DNA from: Pseudocolwellia agarivorans | GTDB lineage: Bacteria; Pseudomonadota; Gammaproteobacteria; Enterobacterales; Alteromonadaceae | Direction: 5' to 3' | Assembly (NCBI RefSeq): GCF_002000085.1 | Contig: NZ_MUZU01000005.1 | Location: 248,001 to 312,000, forward strand | Length of the DNA stretch: 64,000 bases | In this document: positions 1 through 8,484 of the stretch, piece by piece | How the letters are laid out: every line of letters starts with the position of its first letter | How positions within the stretch are numbered: position 1 is the stretch's first letter | Made by a program: the position numbers and the translations under genes | Notes under the pieces: model-generated | The model's database searches: none | What the model was told of the DNA's origin: nothing | Seen by the model: only the letters and a program-made list of their open reading frames with translations

Positions 1-1
1 T

Positions 2-664
2 AGAACATCATCAGCAGGTACACTGTCAATTTCTAAAGACTCTGCTGATAAAGATATTCACGGCTCTCTGACTTATACTTTTAACAAAGATGATGAATTT
101 AGCTATACCAAGAATACAAATTCAAAAATTGGTGAATTTTCTTCTAAATATATTATTACCCTTGAAAGTGTTGAAGATAGCGATAGTGTGTCAGATTCCT
201 CTGGAAATCAGTCATCCACACCGTTACCTTTATCTATAACCCCCGAACAAATAAAGCTTCGTTATGGCCGTTTGGCATTAAATGATAATTTTGGCCCTGA
301 AACAAGCGATTTACCTATCACCTTATTTGCTCAGTACTGGGATGGTGATAAGTTTATAATCAATACCGCTGATCAATGTACCTTTGCAGATCCAGATAAG
401 TTAAAAGTCTCAAAGTTTAATTTAACTGAGGTTAAAACAACAACGACAAAAGCCTTTAGCGAGGGAGAAAGACCGTTTGTGTTAAAAGCTCCTGGCGCAG
501 GTAATAGGGGAACTGCTGAGCTAGAATACGAGACGATACTTATGCCATGGTTACAATATGATTGGCAAGGAGATGGTTCTCAACTCAATCCACAAGCTAA
601 CGCCGTATTTGGTATTTATCGCGGTAACGATAGGGTTATTTACTGGCGAGAAGTGTTCAGGTAA
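2..664 (+). CDS. mshQ: MSHA biogenesis protein MshQ, C-terminal part (DUF6701)
   Basis: The frame is open from the left edge, so only the last 220 residues of a larger protein are present; the GTG at 188 is internal. The C-terminus, with PWLQYDWQGDG near its start and the ending GNDRVIYWREVFR, is the typical end of the DUF6701 domain of MshQ. MshQ is a large exported protein encoded at the end of MSHA type IV pilus (mannose-sensitive haemagglutinin) operons and is thought to act as a pilus-associated or tip protein; its exact role is not settled. The rest of the msh operon would lie to the left. The gene is followed by a convergent hairpin. The family call is recognition from sequence; the pilus context is inferred because the operon is not visible. 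Confidence 0.8.
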   Translation, partial: RTSSAGTLSISKDSADKDIHGSLTYTFNKDDEFSYTKNTNSKIGEFSSKYIITLESVEDSDSVSDSSGNQSSTPLPLSITPEQIKLRYGRLALNDNFGPETSDLPITLFAQYWDGDKFIINTADQCTFADPDKLKVSKFNLTEVKTTTTKAFSEGERPFVLKAPGAGNRGTAELEYETILMPWLQYDWQGDGSQLNPQANAVFGIYRGNDRVIYWREVFR

Positions 665-697
665 TAGCACTCAATTCGATACGCTTACTATCATTAC

Positions 698-725
698 ATT
701 GAGCTATTTTTAACAATAGCTCAAT
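698..725. terminator. Convergent hairpin between mshQ and the FG-GAP gene
   Basis: An 11-bp perfect inverted repeat (698-708 and 715-725) with a 6-nt loop lies between two convergent genes. It has no clear U-tract on either side, so it may be a weak bidirectional terminator or an mRNA 3'-end protector. Confidence 0.5.
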
Positions 726-751
726 TGATTCTTCGATGTGTCTAAAAACAA

Positions 752-2308
752 TTAATGGGTAACTGACATAAGAATACGAAAAGTGTTGTGGTATTTTTTC
801 TCGTCGGCTCTGCCATATTTTATTAAAATATCGTCTTTACCGTCGTTGTTGAGATCGTCTGTTACTAACATTTCTCCTTGATCAGGTATAACTGTTTCGT
901 ATTTTTTAGGCTTTTTAGCAAATAAACGGGCGTTGTCAGTACCAAGGTAAATTTTGAGGGTATCGTCGTCTTCAGACAGCATTAAGTCTTGTAACTTGTC
1001 CCCGTTTACATCTAATAAGATAACAACCGGATTGCCACTTGTACCTGAGCTTAAGCTAAAGTTCAGTTGAACTTCTTTAGTCACTTTAGACTTTTTATTA
1101 AAGTGACCTTTATCATCCATATAAAATAGATGGACGTCTTGATCTATACTACCAGAAAGTAAAGCACCAATAATTTGAGATAAACCAATATCAAATCCAG
1201 CCACTAAAATTTCATCTTTTTTGTCGTTATTAATATCAACAAATTGTATGTCAGTTAAGGTGCCTTCTGCTTTTATAGCACTGTCTGGCAGATCGAGAAA
1301 ATACAGTTTACTATCGATGTTTTGGCCTAAATATATTTCATAGTCGTTGGTTTTATTTAAAACGCCTTCGCTTTGTGTAAACCTAACCACCATATCAATA
1401 ATATTATCGTTATTGATATCTTTAATTTGTTCTATTTTTCGGTAACTTAGGTTGCTTTGATCGAGTTTTTCGCCATCTGCGCCTAACTTATTCCACCAAT
1501 CAATATTGCTGATAAGTTTATTGATAGCAATAGTATGAGGAATAGGGCTTATGGTGGAATCAGCTTGCTGAAGAAAGTAAACCAACTGACCATTATGTAT
1601 GTACATAACATCTTGTAAGTGATCAAAATTTACATCACCAAAATGTATGTTAGTTTTAAAGTATGTTATTTCTTCGGAAGTAAATAAAGCTTCAGGTTGA
1701 ATGGGCAAAACTGATGTCTTAAGCCCTTGCTCCGTTTGTATGAATACATGCACTTGATTGAAATCAGCAATATAAATATCGTCATACTTATCGTTACTTA
1801 ATTGGCTTATAAAATGCGCTTTAGCTAAGTACTGTTCGTTATTTCCTTTGGCTATAGATGAAATGGCATGAATAGATTTAAAGGGTAACTTTTTTTCTAT
1901 TTGAGCTTGGTTCAATAAGTAAATGTTATTGCTTGATAAAAAGTAAAGTGTTTGTAGTTTATCTGCCTGCCAAGTTGAAATGTCAAAACTATAGAAATCT
2001 TTGGGAAGGGGGGTTCTATAATATTCAGTATACGTTTCTTGTTCGTTAAGTACGTAAATCATCAACCATCGATCGCCTAAGTCATCAACAGAAAAAGTGA
2101 CTAATTCTTTGCCTTTATTATTTAATATATCAATAGGCATAACAGGGTGGGTAAGTTTAAAAGGAGTAGTGATCACCGTTTCAATAAAGTTAATATTTGA
2201 TGATTTACTGTAGCTGTTGTGACTAAAAAGAAGGATAAATAAAAAAGTCGTCTTTACTAAAATGATAGTCATTGAAGATGATTTGTTATCCGATAACGTA
2301 ATATTCAT
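752..2308 (-). CDS. Exported FG-GAP/VCBS calcium-repeat protein
   Basis: A 518-residue protein of unknown specific function. A hydrophobic stretch near residues 15-34, ending around SHNSYS, looks like a Sec signal peptide; translation could begin at Met1 or Met13, and neither has a good Shine-Dalgarno. At least five acidic loops of the DxNxDxxxD kind are visible (for example DVNFDHLQD, DINNDNIID, DINNDKKDE, DVNGDKLQD, DLNNDGKDD). These calcium-binding loops mark FG-GAP/VCBS beta-propeller blades, so a secreted or surface propeller is likely. It is monocistronic: a terminator of the upstream matrixin gene lies 118 bp before it. A role in adhesion or sensing is possible but not shown by the sequence. 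Confidence 0.7.
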   Translation of the reverse strand: MNITLSDNKSSSMTIILVKTTFLFILLFSHNSYSKSSNINFIETVITTPFKLTHPVMPIDILNNKGKELVTFSVDDLGDRWLMIYVLNEQETYTEYYRTPLPKDFYSFDISTWQADKLQTLYFLSSNNIYLLNQAQIEKKLPFKSIHAISSIAKGNNEQYLAKAHFISQLSNDKYDDIYIADFNQVHVFIQTEQGLKTSVLPIQPEALFTSEEITYFKTNIHFGDVNFDHLQDVMYIHNGQLVYFLQQADSTISPIPHTIAINKLISNIDWWNKLGADGEKLDQSNLSYRKIEQIKDINNDNIIDMVVRFTQSEGVLNKTNDYEIYLGQNIDSKLYFLDLPDSAIKAEGTLTDIQFVDINNDKKDEILVAGFDIGLSQIIGALLSGSIDQDVHLFYMDDKGHFNKKSKVTKEVQLNFSLSSGTSGNPVVILLDVNGDKLQDLMLSEDDDTLKIYLGTDNARLFAKKPKKYETVIPDQGEMLVTDDLNNDGKDDILIKYGRADEKKYHNTFRILMSVTH

Positions 2309-2425
2309 TCTAATGGCAAATATAACAGTAAGTTGTTTTTATATTGAACACTAGTTGTATCGTTAAGTTCAATAAGATTAAGGTAAGATTTTGTAAGCAT
2401 GTAGCTTTGGAATGACGATAAATAA

Positions 2426-2454
2426 AAAGGCATACGTTATTAACGTATGCCTTT
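2426..2454 (-). terminator. Rho-independent terminator of the matrixin gene
   Basis: A perfect 14-bp inverted repeat around a single central base (AAAGGCATACGTTA arm) is followed on the minus strand by TTTTTATTT. It lies 33 bp downstream of the protease stop codon. The A/T-tailed, symmetric form fits intrinsic termination. Confidence 0.85.
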
Positions 2455-2486
2455 AGCGATAAATTATTTTTGGTGGGAGATATTAA

Positions 2487-3215
2487 TTAACTTTTCTTAC
2501 GTTGATTAACTAACACTAAACCAATCATAGACATAAATAAAATAAGAGAGCTTGGCTCTGGTACTGATGCTTGTATTTTTGAAGGACCATAAATAGCTAA
2601 AACTGTTGCTATATCATCGGCATGTAAATCGCTAATAGCGCCTTTGTATATTTCATGCATTACGGCACTTCTATTTGATGAGTGGCCTAAACCAATGGCA
2701 TGTCCTATTTCATGTACCGCAACACTATAAACATCAAAAAAAGTTGACTTATCAATGCTCCAAGCTTCAGCGATATCAAAATGTATATCACCGCTGTGGT
2801 TAAAACCTTCCGGATAATATGCGTGTGCTAAATCTTTTGACGGACCATCAATCTCATGTCCAGCAATACGAATATCAGCCCCTGGAGTTGAGCCAAAAGG
2901 TTCGCCGCCGTCGGTAACCATTTTAAAAGTAATATCAGCTATAGAAGACCATAAACTAAACGCTTTTTCGATCTCTGTCATAAAACCTGTCGGCATAAAG
3001 CTTGATAAAGTAGATGTCGTACAAGGGGTTGGCTCAAAAGCACCTAAACATGAAATACCGTTATCCATTAAGCTCCAAGTTACTTCCCCCCCCTGTGTGC
3101 CTAATGTGGGATTACCCCACTTGTATCCTGAAATAACGCCAGCTTGGCTTGATAAGGAAAAGAGTAAAACAGTAGTAATAGAGCATATTTTAATTAGTTG
3201 TATAAAAGTTCTCAT
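2487..3215 (-). CDS. PEP-CTERM matrixin-like zinc metalloprotease
   Basis: A 242-residue secreted protease. Residues 1-25 form a signal peptide ending near SSQAG. The zinc site HEIGHAIGLGH (His168, Glu169, His172, His178) and the following Met-turn (SAVMHE, Met186) identify a matrixin/metzincin M10-type peptidase. The C-terminus has the PEP-CTERM sorting signal: SVPEPSS at 218-224, a hydrophobic segment, then the basic tail NQRKKS. Such proteins are processed by an exosortase (XrtA) and sent to the envelope or exopolysaccharide matrix. The PEP-CTERM regulators prsK and prsR are in this same window (55-59 kb), so the system is present. It is a single gene with its own terminator, just downstream of the NO-sensing operon. 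The substrate is unknown. Confidence 0.88.
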   Translation of the reverse strand: MRTFIQLIKICSITTVLLFSLSSQAGVISGYKWGNPTLGTQGGEVTWSLMDNGISCLGAFEPTPCTTSTLSSFMPTGFMTEIEKAFSLWSSIADITFKMVTDGGEPFGSTPGADIRIAGHEIDGPSKDLAHAYYPEGFNHSGDIHFDIAEAWSIDKSTFFDVYSVAVHEIGHAIGLGHSSNRSAVMHEIYKGAISDLHADDIATVLAIYGPSKIQASVPEPSSLILFMSMIGLVLVNQRKKS

Positions 3216-3321
3216 GATGAATGACTTTGTTTGTAATAGTTATAATTTAGTTTAGGTGTTTTATATTATTTAGTCTAGTAACCGCGAGTTAAATAGACAC
3301 TTTAGCCATAAATGAAATATA

Positions 3322-4278
3322 TTAGGTCTCGTCGTCTAGTAAAGGCAAGCTAATAGTAAAAGTGGTCCCTTTACCTTCTTCACTCGTTACTTTGATGATT
3401 CCTTTATGTTTTTCAATAATACCGAATGATACCGATAAGCCTAAACCTGTGCCAACTCCTACGGGTTTAGTTGTGAAAAAAGGATCAAATATTTTCTTAC
3501 GTACTTCTCGTGGCATACCTTTTCCGTTATCTGCTACTTCAATAACAACCCAGTTTTTGCCTTTTTCTTTCTTGGTATATGTTTTAATAATGAGTAAACC
3601 TTTATCTTCGCAGGCGTGAGAGGCATTTAAAAATAGATTCATTAATACTTGATGAATTTCACCAGAATGACAAAGTATTAGAGGCACCTCTGTAAATTGT
3701 TTTTCCACCTGCATTTTGTATTTGAGTTCACTCCAAACGACCTTTATTGATTCATCAATAATGTCGTTAATATCGCCAAATTCCATTTCAAGTTCGCCTG
3801 CATGAGTGACTTTTTTCAAGTTGGCTACAATGGCACTTACTCGGTTTAATCCTTTAATAGTGTCGCTAAGTAACTCCTTTAAGTCACCTATAATAAAGTC
3901 CATATCTTCTTGTTTTCGGTAAGCTTGATATTGGGTAGTAAGAGGGTGATCCGTTAATGTAGAAATATTAGAAATTACAATTTCGTCAAGGTGAATAAAT
4001 GACTCTATATACTCAGACAATGTTGTTAAATTACTTAATGAAAAGCCAATAGGATTATTAATTTCGTGAGCAACGCCAGCAGCAAGTTGACCGATAGAAG
4101 CCATTTTTTCAGATTGCACCAGTTGATCTTGAGCTTCTTCAAGTGCACTAACTGTACTTTGTAGTTGCACTACGCTGTCATAGAGGGTGCGCGTTTTATC
4201 ATCGAGTAATTGTTCTGCTTTTTTTCTGGCAAAGTGCTCTCGTTCATAGGCTGCTTTATAAGGATCTGTAGTTGACAA
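3322..4278 (-). CDS. hnoK: H-NOX-associated soluble histidine kinase (HnoK-like)
   Basis: A 318-residue cytosolic histidine kinase with no membrane segment. A coiled coil at about residues 10-60 leads into the phosphoacceptor box GVAHEINNP (His71) and then a HATPase_c domain with N box, DNGKGMP (G1), FDPFFTTKP (F) and GTGLGLSV (G2). The start lies 3 nt after the H-NOX stop codon. In Shewanella and Vibrio the H-NOX protein binds NO and inhibits the kinase next to it (HnoK), which otherwise phosphorylates the HnoB/HnoD response regulators. Gene order here supports the same role. It has no sensor domain of its own, which fits control by the separate H-NOX protein. The HnoK name is inference from context and architecture. 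Confidence 0.85.
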   Translation of the reverse strand: MSTTDPYKAAYEREHFARKKAEQLLDDKTRTLYDSVVQLQSTVSALEEAQDQLVQSEKMASIGQLAAGVAHEINNPIGFSLSNLTTLSEYIESFIHLDEIVISNISTLTDHPLTTQYQAYRKQEDMDFIIGDLKELLSDTIKGLNRVSAIVANLKKVTHAGELEMEFGDINDIIDESIKVVWSELKYKMQVEKQFTEVPLILCHSGEIHQVLMNLFLNASHACEDKGLLIIKTYTKKEKGKNWVVIEVADNGKGMPREVRKKIFDPFFTTKPVGVGTGLGLSVSFGIIEKHKGIIKVTSEEGKGTTFTISLPLLDDET

Positions 4279-4281
4279 AAT

Positions 4282-4827
4282 TTACTCCTTAAATTTTACA
4301 ACAAGCTTGCATCTGTCTTTACCGGTATGCATACATTCAGGATGCGATATAGAAATTTCTTCATCAAATTGTTTAGCTGCACCATAAATTAAACCGATAC
4401 TTGCATGACAAAGTTTACGTTTAGAGCTGTAATACATGATGAGATCTGTACCTTCACCATCTTCATATTCAAACTTAGGTAGGTAGGCGTTAGGGTGTAA
4501 TCTTTTTACTTCGACGTGAATAACACTATGTATTGATAGTAAAAACTCACGTAAGGTTTTAATATTGGAAACATCAGTAGGACAATTTGCATAAAGGGAA
4601 GTAAATAAGTATTGCCCAAAAGCTTGAATAAGTTTTTCAGGCTCAATACCTGTTTTTTCAGAGAGCACAACAACCATGTTAACTAATTCGCTGTCTGCGT
4701 ATTGTTCTCCCGTTGTATACATACCTTGAGACGCCGGTTCGGTTTTTTCTATGAGTTCATTCCATTGTTCCATCCCCATTTTTTCTATAATCATATCTGA
4801 AAAAGCAGTAAATATTGACCCTTGCAT
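4282..4827 (-). CDS. hnoX: H-NOX haem nitric-oxide sensor
   Basis: A 181-residue haem NO/oxygen-binding (HNOB) protein. The ATG at 4827 is chosen because GAGGAG lies 7 nt upstream; an in-frame TTG at 4842 would add five residues and overlap the previous stop codon. The proximal haem ligand is most likely His104, in VIHVEVKRLHP, and the propionate-binding motif Y-S-S-K-R (YxSxR) is at 133-137. Family knowledge: bacterial H-NOX proteins bind NO at picomolar to nanomolar levels and switch a partner kinase. The gene sits between the HD-GYP regulator and the kinase in a tight operon. No distal-pocket Tyr needed for O2 binding is apparent, so a NO-selective sensor is likely (inference). Confidence 0.93.
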   Translation of the reverse strand: MQGSIFTAFSDMIIEKMGMEQWNELIEKTEPASQGMYTTGEQYADSELVNMVVVLSEKTGIEPEKLIQAFGQYLFTSLYANCPTDVSNIKTLREFLLSIHSVIHVEVKRLHPNAYLPKFEYEDGEGTDLIMYYSSKRKLCHASIGLIYGAAKQFDEEISISHPECMHTGKDRCKLVVKFKE

Positions 4828-4838
4828 ATTAGCTCTCC

Positions 4839-6164
4839 TCAAGCGATAAATAGCGTAACTTTTGTATTGTATGTTTCTTCGTATTCTTTTAATTTTTCAA
4901 CCATTGTGCTGTTAATTTCTTGTCCTGCTTTTAGCATGACGTTGCCGTTATGCAGTATTAAATCTTCTAATAATGTATCTCCGGGTTTTAATGCTTCTAG
5001 CCCTATACTAAATTCCATTTCGTTTTCGTCAGACTCGCGCTTACCCAGTAAGTCAATAAATGCCTGTAATATATGACGGTCGTACCAAACCCCTGAGCGT
5101 TCTTTCATCCATGCGTAAGCATTGGGAATAGACATTTTGTTTTTGTTGGCTTTACCAGCAATTAAAAAATCAAAGTCTTTAACAACTCTAATAATACGAG
5201 CACCAATCGGAATGTTTTCGCCAGATAAATGCCCTGGAAACCCTGTACCATCAATGTTTTCGTTTTGATGGAGTATGTTTTCTATTAATGGTGCAAAACG
5301 TTTAACTTTACCTACTATTTTAGCTCCAATCACTGGGTGACTAACTAAGGCATCGTCGAGTTTTCCTGCTCCTAATGTACTGGCTTGTAGCACCTCGTCG
5401 GTAAGACCTACGGTGCCAATTTCATGGAGAAGTGCGCATAAATAAATGCGTTGGCAATTGGCGTCGTCTAATTTAATAAACTTAGCTAAAGTTTTGCATT
5501 GGATGGCGATGCGTTTAGAGTGACCAGCACTAAAGCCTGTTCTATATTCAATAGTGGCAGACATCATGTCGAGTACATCATACAGCAAGCTTTTTTGAGT
5601 ATTGAATGCGTTGTTTAGTTTTTTTTGACTGGCTTGTAATGCTTCTGTACGTTGATTAACTTTTAATTCTAACGACTGATTAAATTCGGCAAGTTCTTTA
5701 TTAGCTTTGGCAATTTGTTTGTTAAGGCTTTTAGCTTCTTTTTTAAGAAGGTAGTGGTCGGCAGCTTTAGTTAAGGTCAGTTTTAGCTCTTGGTTGTCCC
5801 AAGGTTTACTTATATAAGTATATACACCGCCGTCGTTTATGGCTTTTATGGTTGAGCTCATATCACTATAACCAGTTAATAAAAGGCGAACAGCGTTGGG
5901 AATTATATCTCTAGATTTTGCTAAAAAATTAGCTCCATCCATTTCAGGCATACGCATATCAGACATGATCATGTCTACGTGATTCTCTTTTAAATATGTA
6001 AGAGCTTCGTTCCCCTGATTAAACGTTATAATGGTGTAATCTTTACGCAGTAATCTTTTTAGCGCATTGAGTATATCTTGCTCGTCGTCTAGCAGTAATA
6101 AAGTTAAAGGCGTTTTTTCTTCAGGCGTTTTTTCGCTTGATATAGGAGCTATTTCATCAGTCAT
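4839..6164 (-). CDS. hnoD: Response regulator with degenerate HD-GYP domain (HnoD-like)
   Basis: 441 residues: a receiver domain (acidic pair Asp26-Asp27, phosphoacceptor Asp69 in SDMRMP, Thr97, Lys120), a coiled coil at about 140-190, then an HD-GYP domain at about 200-375 and a C-terminal tail. The catalytic signature is altered: HEIGT at 247-251 in place of HDxGK, HQNE at 299-302 in place of HHE, and GFP in place of GYP. Loss of the HD aspartate and one metal-site histidine predicts no c-di-GMP phosphodiesterase activity. In Shewanella oneidensis the degenerate HD-GYP regulator HnoD inhibits HnoB when unphosphorylated, and the same arrangement is likely here. The stop codon overlaps the Shine-Dalgarno region of the H-NOX gene, suggesting translational coupling. 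Confidence 0.85.
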   Translation of the reverse strand: MTDEIAPISSEKTPEEKTPLTLLLLDDEQDILNALKRLLRKDYTIITFNQGNEALTYLKENHVDMIMSDMRMPEMDGANFLAKSRDIIPNAVRLLLTGYSDMSSTIKAINDGGVYTYISKPWDNQELKLTLTKAADHYLLKKEAKSLNKQIAKANKELAEFNQSLELKVNQRTEALQASQKKLNNAFNTQKSLLYDVLDMMSATIEYRTGFSAGHSKRIAIQCKTLAKFIKLDDANCQRIYLCALLHEIGTVGLTDEVLQASTLGAGKLDDALVSHPVIGAKIVGKVKRFAPLIENILHQNENIDGTGFPGHLSGENIPIGARIIRVVKDFDFLIAGKANKNKMSIPNAYAWMKERSGVWYDRHILQAFIDLLGKRESDENEMEFSIGLEALKPGDTLLEDLILHNGNVMLKAGQEINSTMVEKLKEYEETYNTKVTLFIA

Positions 6165-6179
6165 AAAGTTCCCTTTGTA

Positions 6180-7829
6180 TCACAGGTCTATATTGGTTTT
6201 ATTGAATAATAAGGTGAAATGGGTAAAGTCTTGTCGATTGATTGCTTTGCTATACCAATAACCTTGTAATCGCTCACACCCCATTTTTGTTAGTGTGAGT
6301 GCTTGTTGCTCTTCTTCAACAAATTCAGCAACAATTTCAAGAGATAATGTTGTTGCAGTAGAAATAATATTATTAAGCGCTGTTGTTTTTTCTAAGCTGT
6401 CGTACATCCCTTTAATAAAGCAACCATCTATTTTTACTACATCGATGGGTAATTCACATAAATATTCATATGAAGCGTAGCCAGTTCCAAAATCATCTAT
6501 GGCTATTTTTATTCCTAAGTTACGCAAAGTGATCAGTTGTTCACGTGTTTCTTGAAAGCTTTTAACTACGCTCGTTTCTGTTATTTCTATTTCCAATGCT
6601 GAGGCTGCAATTTGATATTCTTTAAGCTTGTTTATAATAATTTGTGTGAGTTTAGGGTTACCTAATTGGCTGGCAAATAAGTTAATACTCATGCGCACAC
6701 CTTCAAATAACTTTGACTCGCTAGACATAAACTGAAATGTTTGATTTAAAATCATTTCTAATAATTCGTCTGCCATACCATAACGTTCAATATATGGGAG
6801 AAACTTATCTGGAGTCAGCATGCCATGTACAGGATGAAACCATCGTATTAAAGCTTCACAGCCTGTTACTTTATGGGCGTTTAAGTTGATTTGAGGTTGG
6901 TAATGTAAGGTTAATTGGTTGTGTTTTATTGCGTGTTGTAATTCACTAATAAGCATTGCTCGTGAAAACCAAGCGGTATTCTGTTCAGGTGTACAAAATA
7001 CAATTTTTTGATCGTCACTGGTCAAATCATTTATTTGTTTAATATTGCGTTCAAGGTTTTCTGTTAAGTTGTTTTGCCAGTCATGTATCGCAGTAATACC
7101 CACACACCCATCAACACTTACTTCTTCATCATCAATACCTATAGGTGTTGAAATAATACGCAATAGCGCGTTACTGTCTTTGCCTATAGTGGCTTCATTT
7201 TGTAATACGACGGCAAAAAGGTCATCTTTTACGCGTGTCATGATATTGCTCGGAAACATGATGTTGAGTCGTCTCGCTATTCCTTTAAGTATTTTATTTC
7301 CTGCTTTATATCCATGCTTTTCATTTAAACTTGAGAAATTTTCAATGTTAAGTAAAGCAACGCAAGCACCATTTAATTCATTTAAACCTAAATGTTTGAT
7401 TTGTTGTTTAAACATTTTTAACGTGGGGATATGAGTTAAGGTGTCATGTGTACGCTTTGCTTCATGCTCTTTGATGGTGTCTTGCAGAAATAATCGTAGT
7501 TGATCGTTATCCCATGGTTTACATAAAAATTTACTGATAGAACCATCATTTAAAGCTTTCGCAAAGCCTTGCATGTCTGCCTGTCCAGACAACATCAAGT
7601 TTAAAATATCAGGGTAAAGGCGATGTATTTCAGCGAGTAACTCACTACCATTTACATCGGGCATACGGTAATCAGAAATTACAATGTCGATTTGATTATT
7701 GGCTAAAATAATAAGCGCTTCAGATGCAGATTGGGCTTCATGAATAGCAGAAAAATCGTTTCGTAAAGCTCGTCGTAATGCTTTGGTAACCGATGGTTCA
7801 TCGTCAACCAATAGTATTTCGTAATGCAT
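6180..7829 (-). CDS. hnoB: Response regulator REC-GGDEF(degenerate)-EAL (HnoB-like)
   Basis: 549 residues from the ATG at 7829, preceded by GAGG 5 nt upstream; an in-frame start at 7901 would add 24 unlikely residues. Receiver domain with Asp53 in SDYRMP and Lys104; GGDEF-like domain at about 125-280 whose active-site loop reads VKDDLF (about 200-205), so it cannot be a cyclase; EAL domain at about 290-540 with intact EALIRW (325-330), ITET (416-419), IDDFGTGY (444-451) and VKIDG. Predicted NO/phosphorylation-controlled c-di-GMP phosphodiesterase, the output of the module. First gene of the operon, 15 bp before the HD-GYP gene. The Shewanella HnoB is REC-EAL; the extra dead GGDEF is a difference and may be a GTP-binding regulatory domain. 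Confidence 0.85.
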   Translation of the reverse strand: MHYEILLVDDEPSVTKALRRALRNDFSAIHEAQSASEALIILANNQIDIVISDYRMPDVNGSELLAEIHRLYPDILNLMLSGQADMQGFAKALNDGSISKFLCKPWDNDQLRLFLQDTIKEHEAKRTHDTLTHIPTLKMFKQQIKHLGLNELNGACVALLNIENFSSLNEKHGYKAGNKILKGIARRLNIMFPSNIMTRVKDDLFAVVLQNEATIGKDSNALLRIISTPIGIDDEEVSVDGCVGITAIHDWQNNLTENLERNIKQINDLTSDDQKIVFCTPEQNTAWFSRAMLISELQHAIKHNQLTLHYQPQINLNAHKVTGCEALIRWFHPVHGMLTPDKFLPYIERYGMADELLEMILNQTFQFMSSESKLFEGVRMSINLFASQLGNPKLTQIIINKLKEYQIAASALEIEITETSVVKSFQETREQLITLRNLGIKIAIDDFGTGYASYEYLCELPIDVVKIDGCFIKGMYDSLEKTTALNNIISTATTLSLEIVAEFVEEEQQALTLTKMGCERLQGYWYSKAINRQDFTHFTLLFNKTNIDL

Positions 7830-8030
7830 ACTTACCTCAATATCGAACTTTATACCTGTTTTGTTAATGTAACAGGCATTACTTAAAGAATAACAACTCA
7901 TGAATTGTCAACATAACGTGCTTTAACTGTAGTAGATGTTAAAGATTATTCAATTTTTAGAGGGGGAATAAAACGATCATTAAAAAACATTTTAATTTAA
8001 TGTTATGATTTTATAGGTTTTTATAAGGTT
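7830..8030. other. Upstream region of the NO-sensing operon
   Basis: Non-coding. It must hold the promoter of the minus-strand operon. A TTGACA-like box is seen on the minus strand near 7899-7904 and a 6-bp inverted repeat CCTGTT/AACAGG at 7855-7876. No convincing matched -10 hexamer was found, so no promoter is called. Confidence 0.3.
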
Positions 8031-8237
8031 TTAAGTAACCTGGGTTCGGCTTAATAAATGTTCTTCTAGCAGCTACTTTTACTAACTTCTGCGTTAAATT
8101 CACTTGCAATAGGCCAGCTATTGACGCGTAAATTTGCCTTGAATTAAGTAAAACTATCAAGCTAGAAGCGAACCGAGTTTTTAGTGATTACTTTTCAAGG
8201 AGTTAACAATATCTTAAACCGAACTCAGGTTAAGTAA
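8031..8237. repeat. MITE-like foldback repeat (about 207 bp)
   Basis: Long imperfect palindrome. The outer arms 8031-8054 and 8214-8237 match at about 20 of 24 positions (core CTGGGTTCGG against CCGAACTCAG). Inner arms 8064-8083 and 8147-8167 carry TTCTAGC/GCTAGAA and related T- and A-rich stretches. The centre is CAATAG-gccag-CTATTG (8107-8123). No coding capacity. The form fits a non-autonomous miniature element or a REP-like dispersed palindrome; only one copy is seen in this window. Confidence 0.65.
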
Positions 8238-8300
8238 ATTGAAAGTTAATGGTTAGATTGAATTGTATGTGGTTTAAATGAGGTTCAAGAAGGTATGAAT

Positions 8301-8323
8301 AGCAGCATAGCTATTATGCTGCT
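8301..8323. repeat. Perfect 9-bp hairpin in the intergenic gap
   Basis: AGCAGCATA and TATGCTGCT flank a 5-nt loop. No gene on the plus strand ends nearby, and there is no U-tract on the minus strand, where transcripts from the oxidoreductase would arrive. It may be a weak 3'-end structure of the efflux operon mRNA. Confidence 0.35.
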
Positions 8324-8373
8324 AAGAATAAATTTTATTTTTCATGTTTAAATTTTGTTTTAATTAAAGGTTT

Positions 8374-8479
8374 GTTGATCGCAGCGCAAGGAGTGTCGCA
8401 TAGTTGTTTTATGTAAAGGTCTTGCAACAATGAGTAAAAAGCTAATGAACTACTGCAAAAATAATCCGCAAAGATCAAC
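8374..8479. repeat. Second palindrome-bounded repeat candidate
   Basis: GTTGATC at 8374-8380 and its complement GATCAAC at 8473-8479 bound about 106 bp of non-coding DNA with no ORF. The outer right side reads GATCAACCGATCC. The style (short terminal inverted repeat, GC-richer than surroundings, next to another repeat) suggests a dispersed intergenic element, but only one copy is in view. Confidence 0.35.
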
Positions 8480-8484
8480 CGATC

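Noticed and set aside
188-664. GTG at 188 as a gene start
   Set aside because: The frame is open to the left edge and the protein is clearly the end of a longer DUF6701/MshQ protein.
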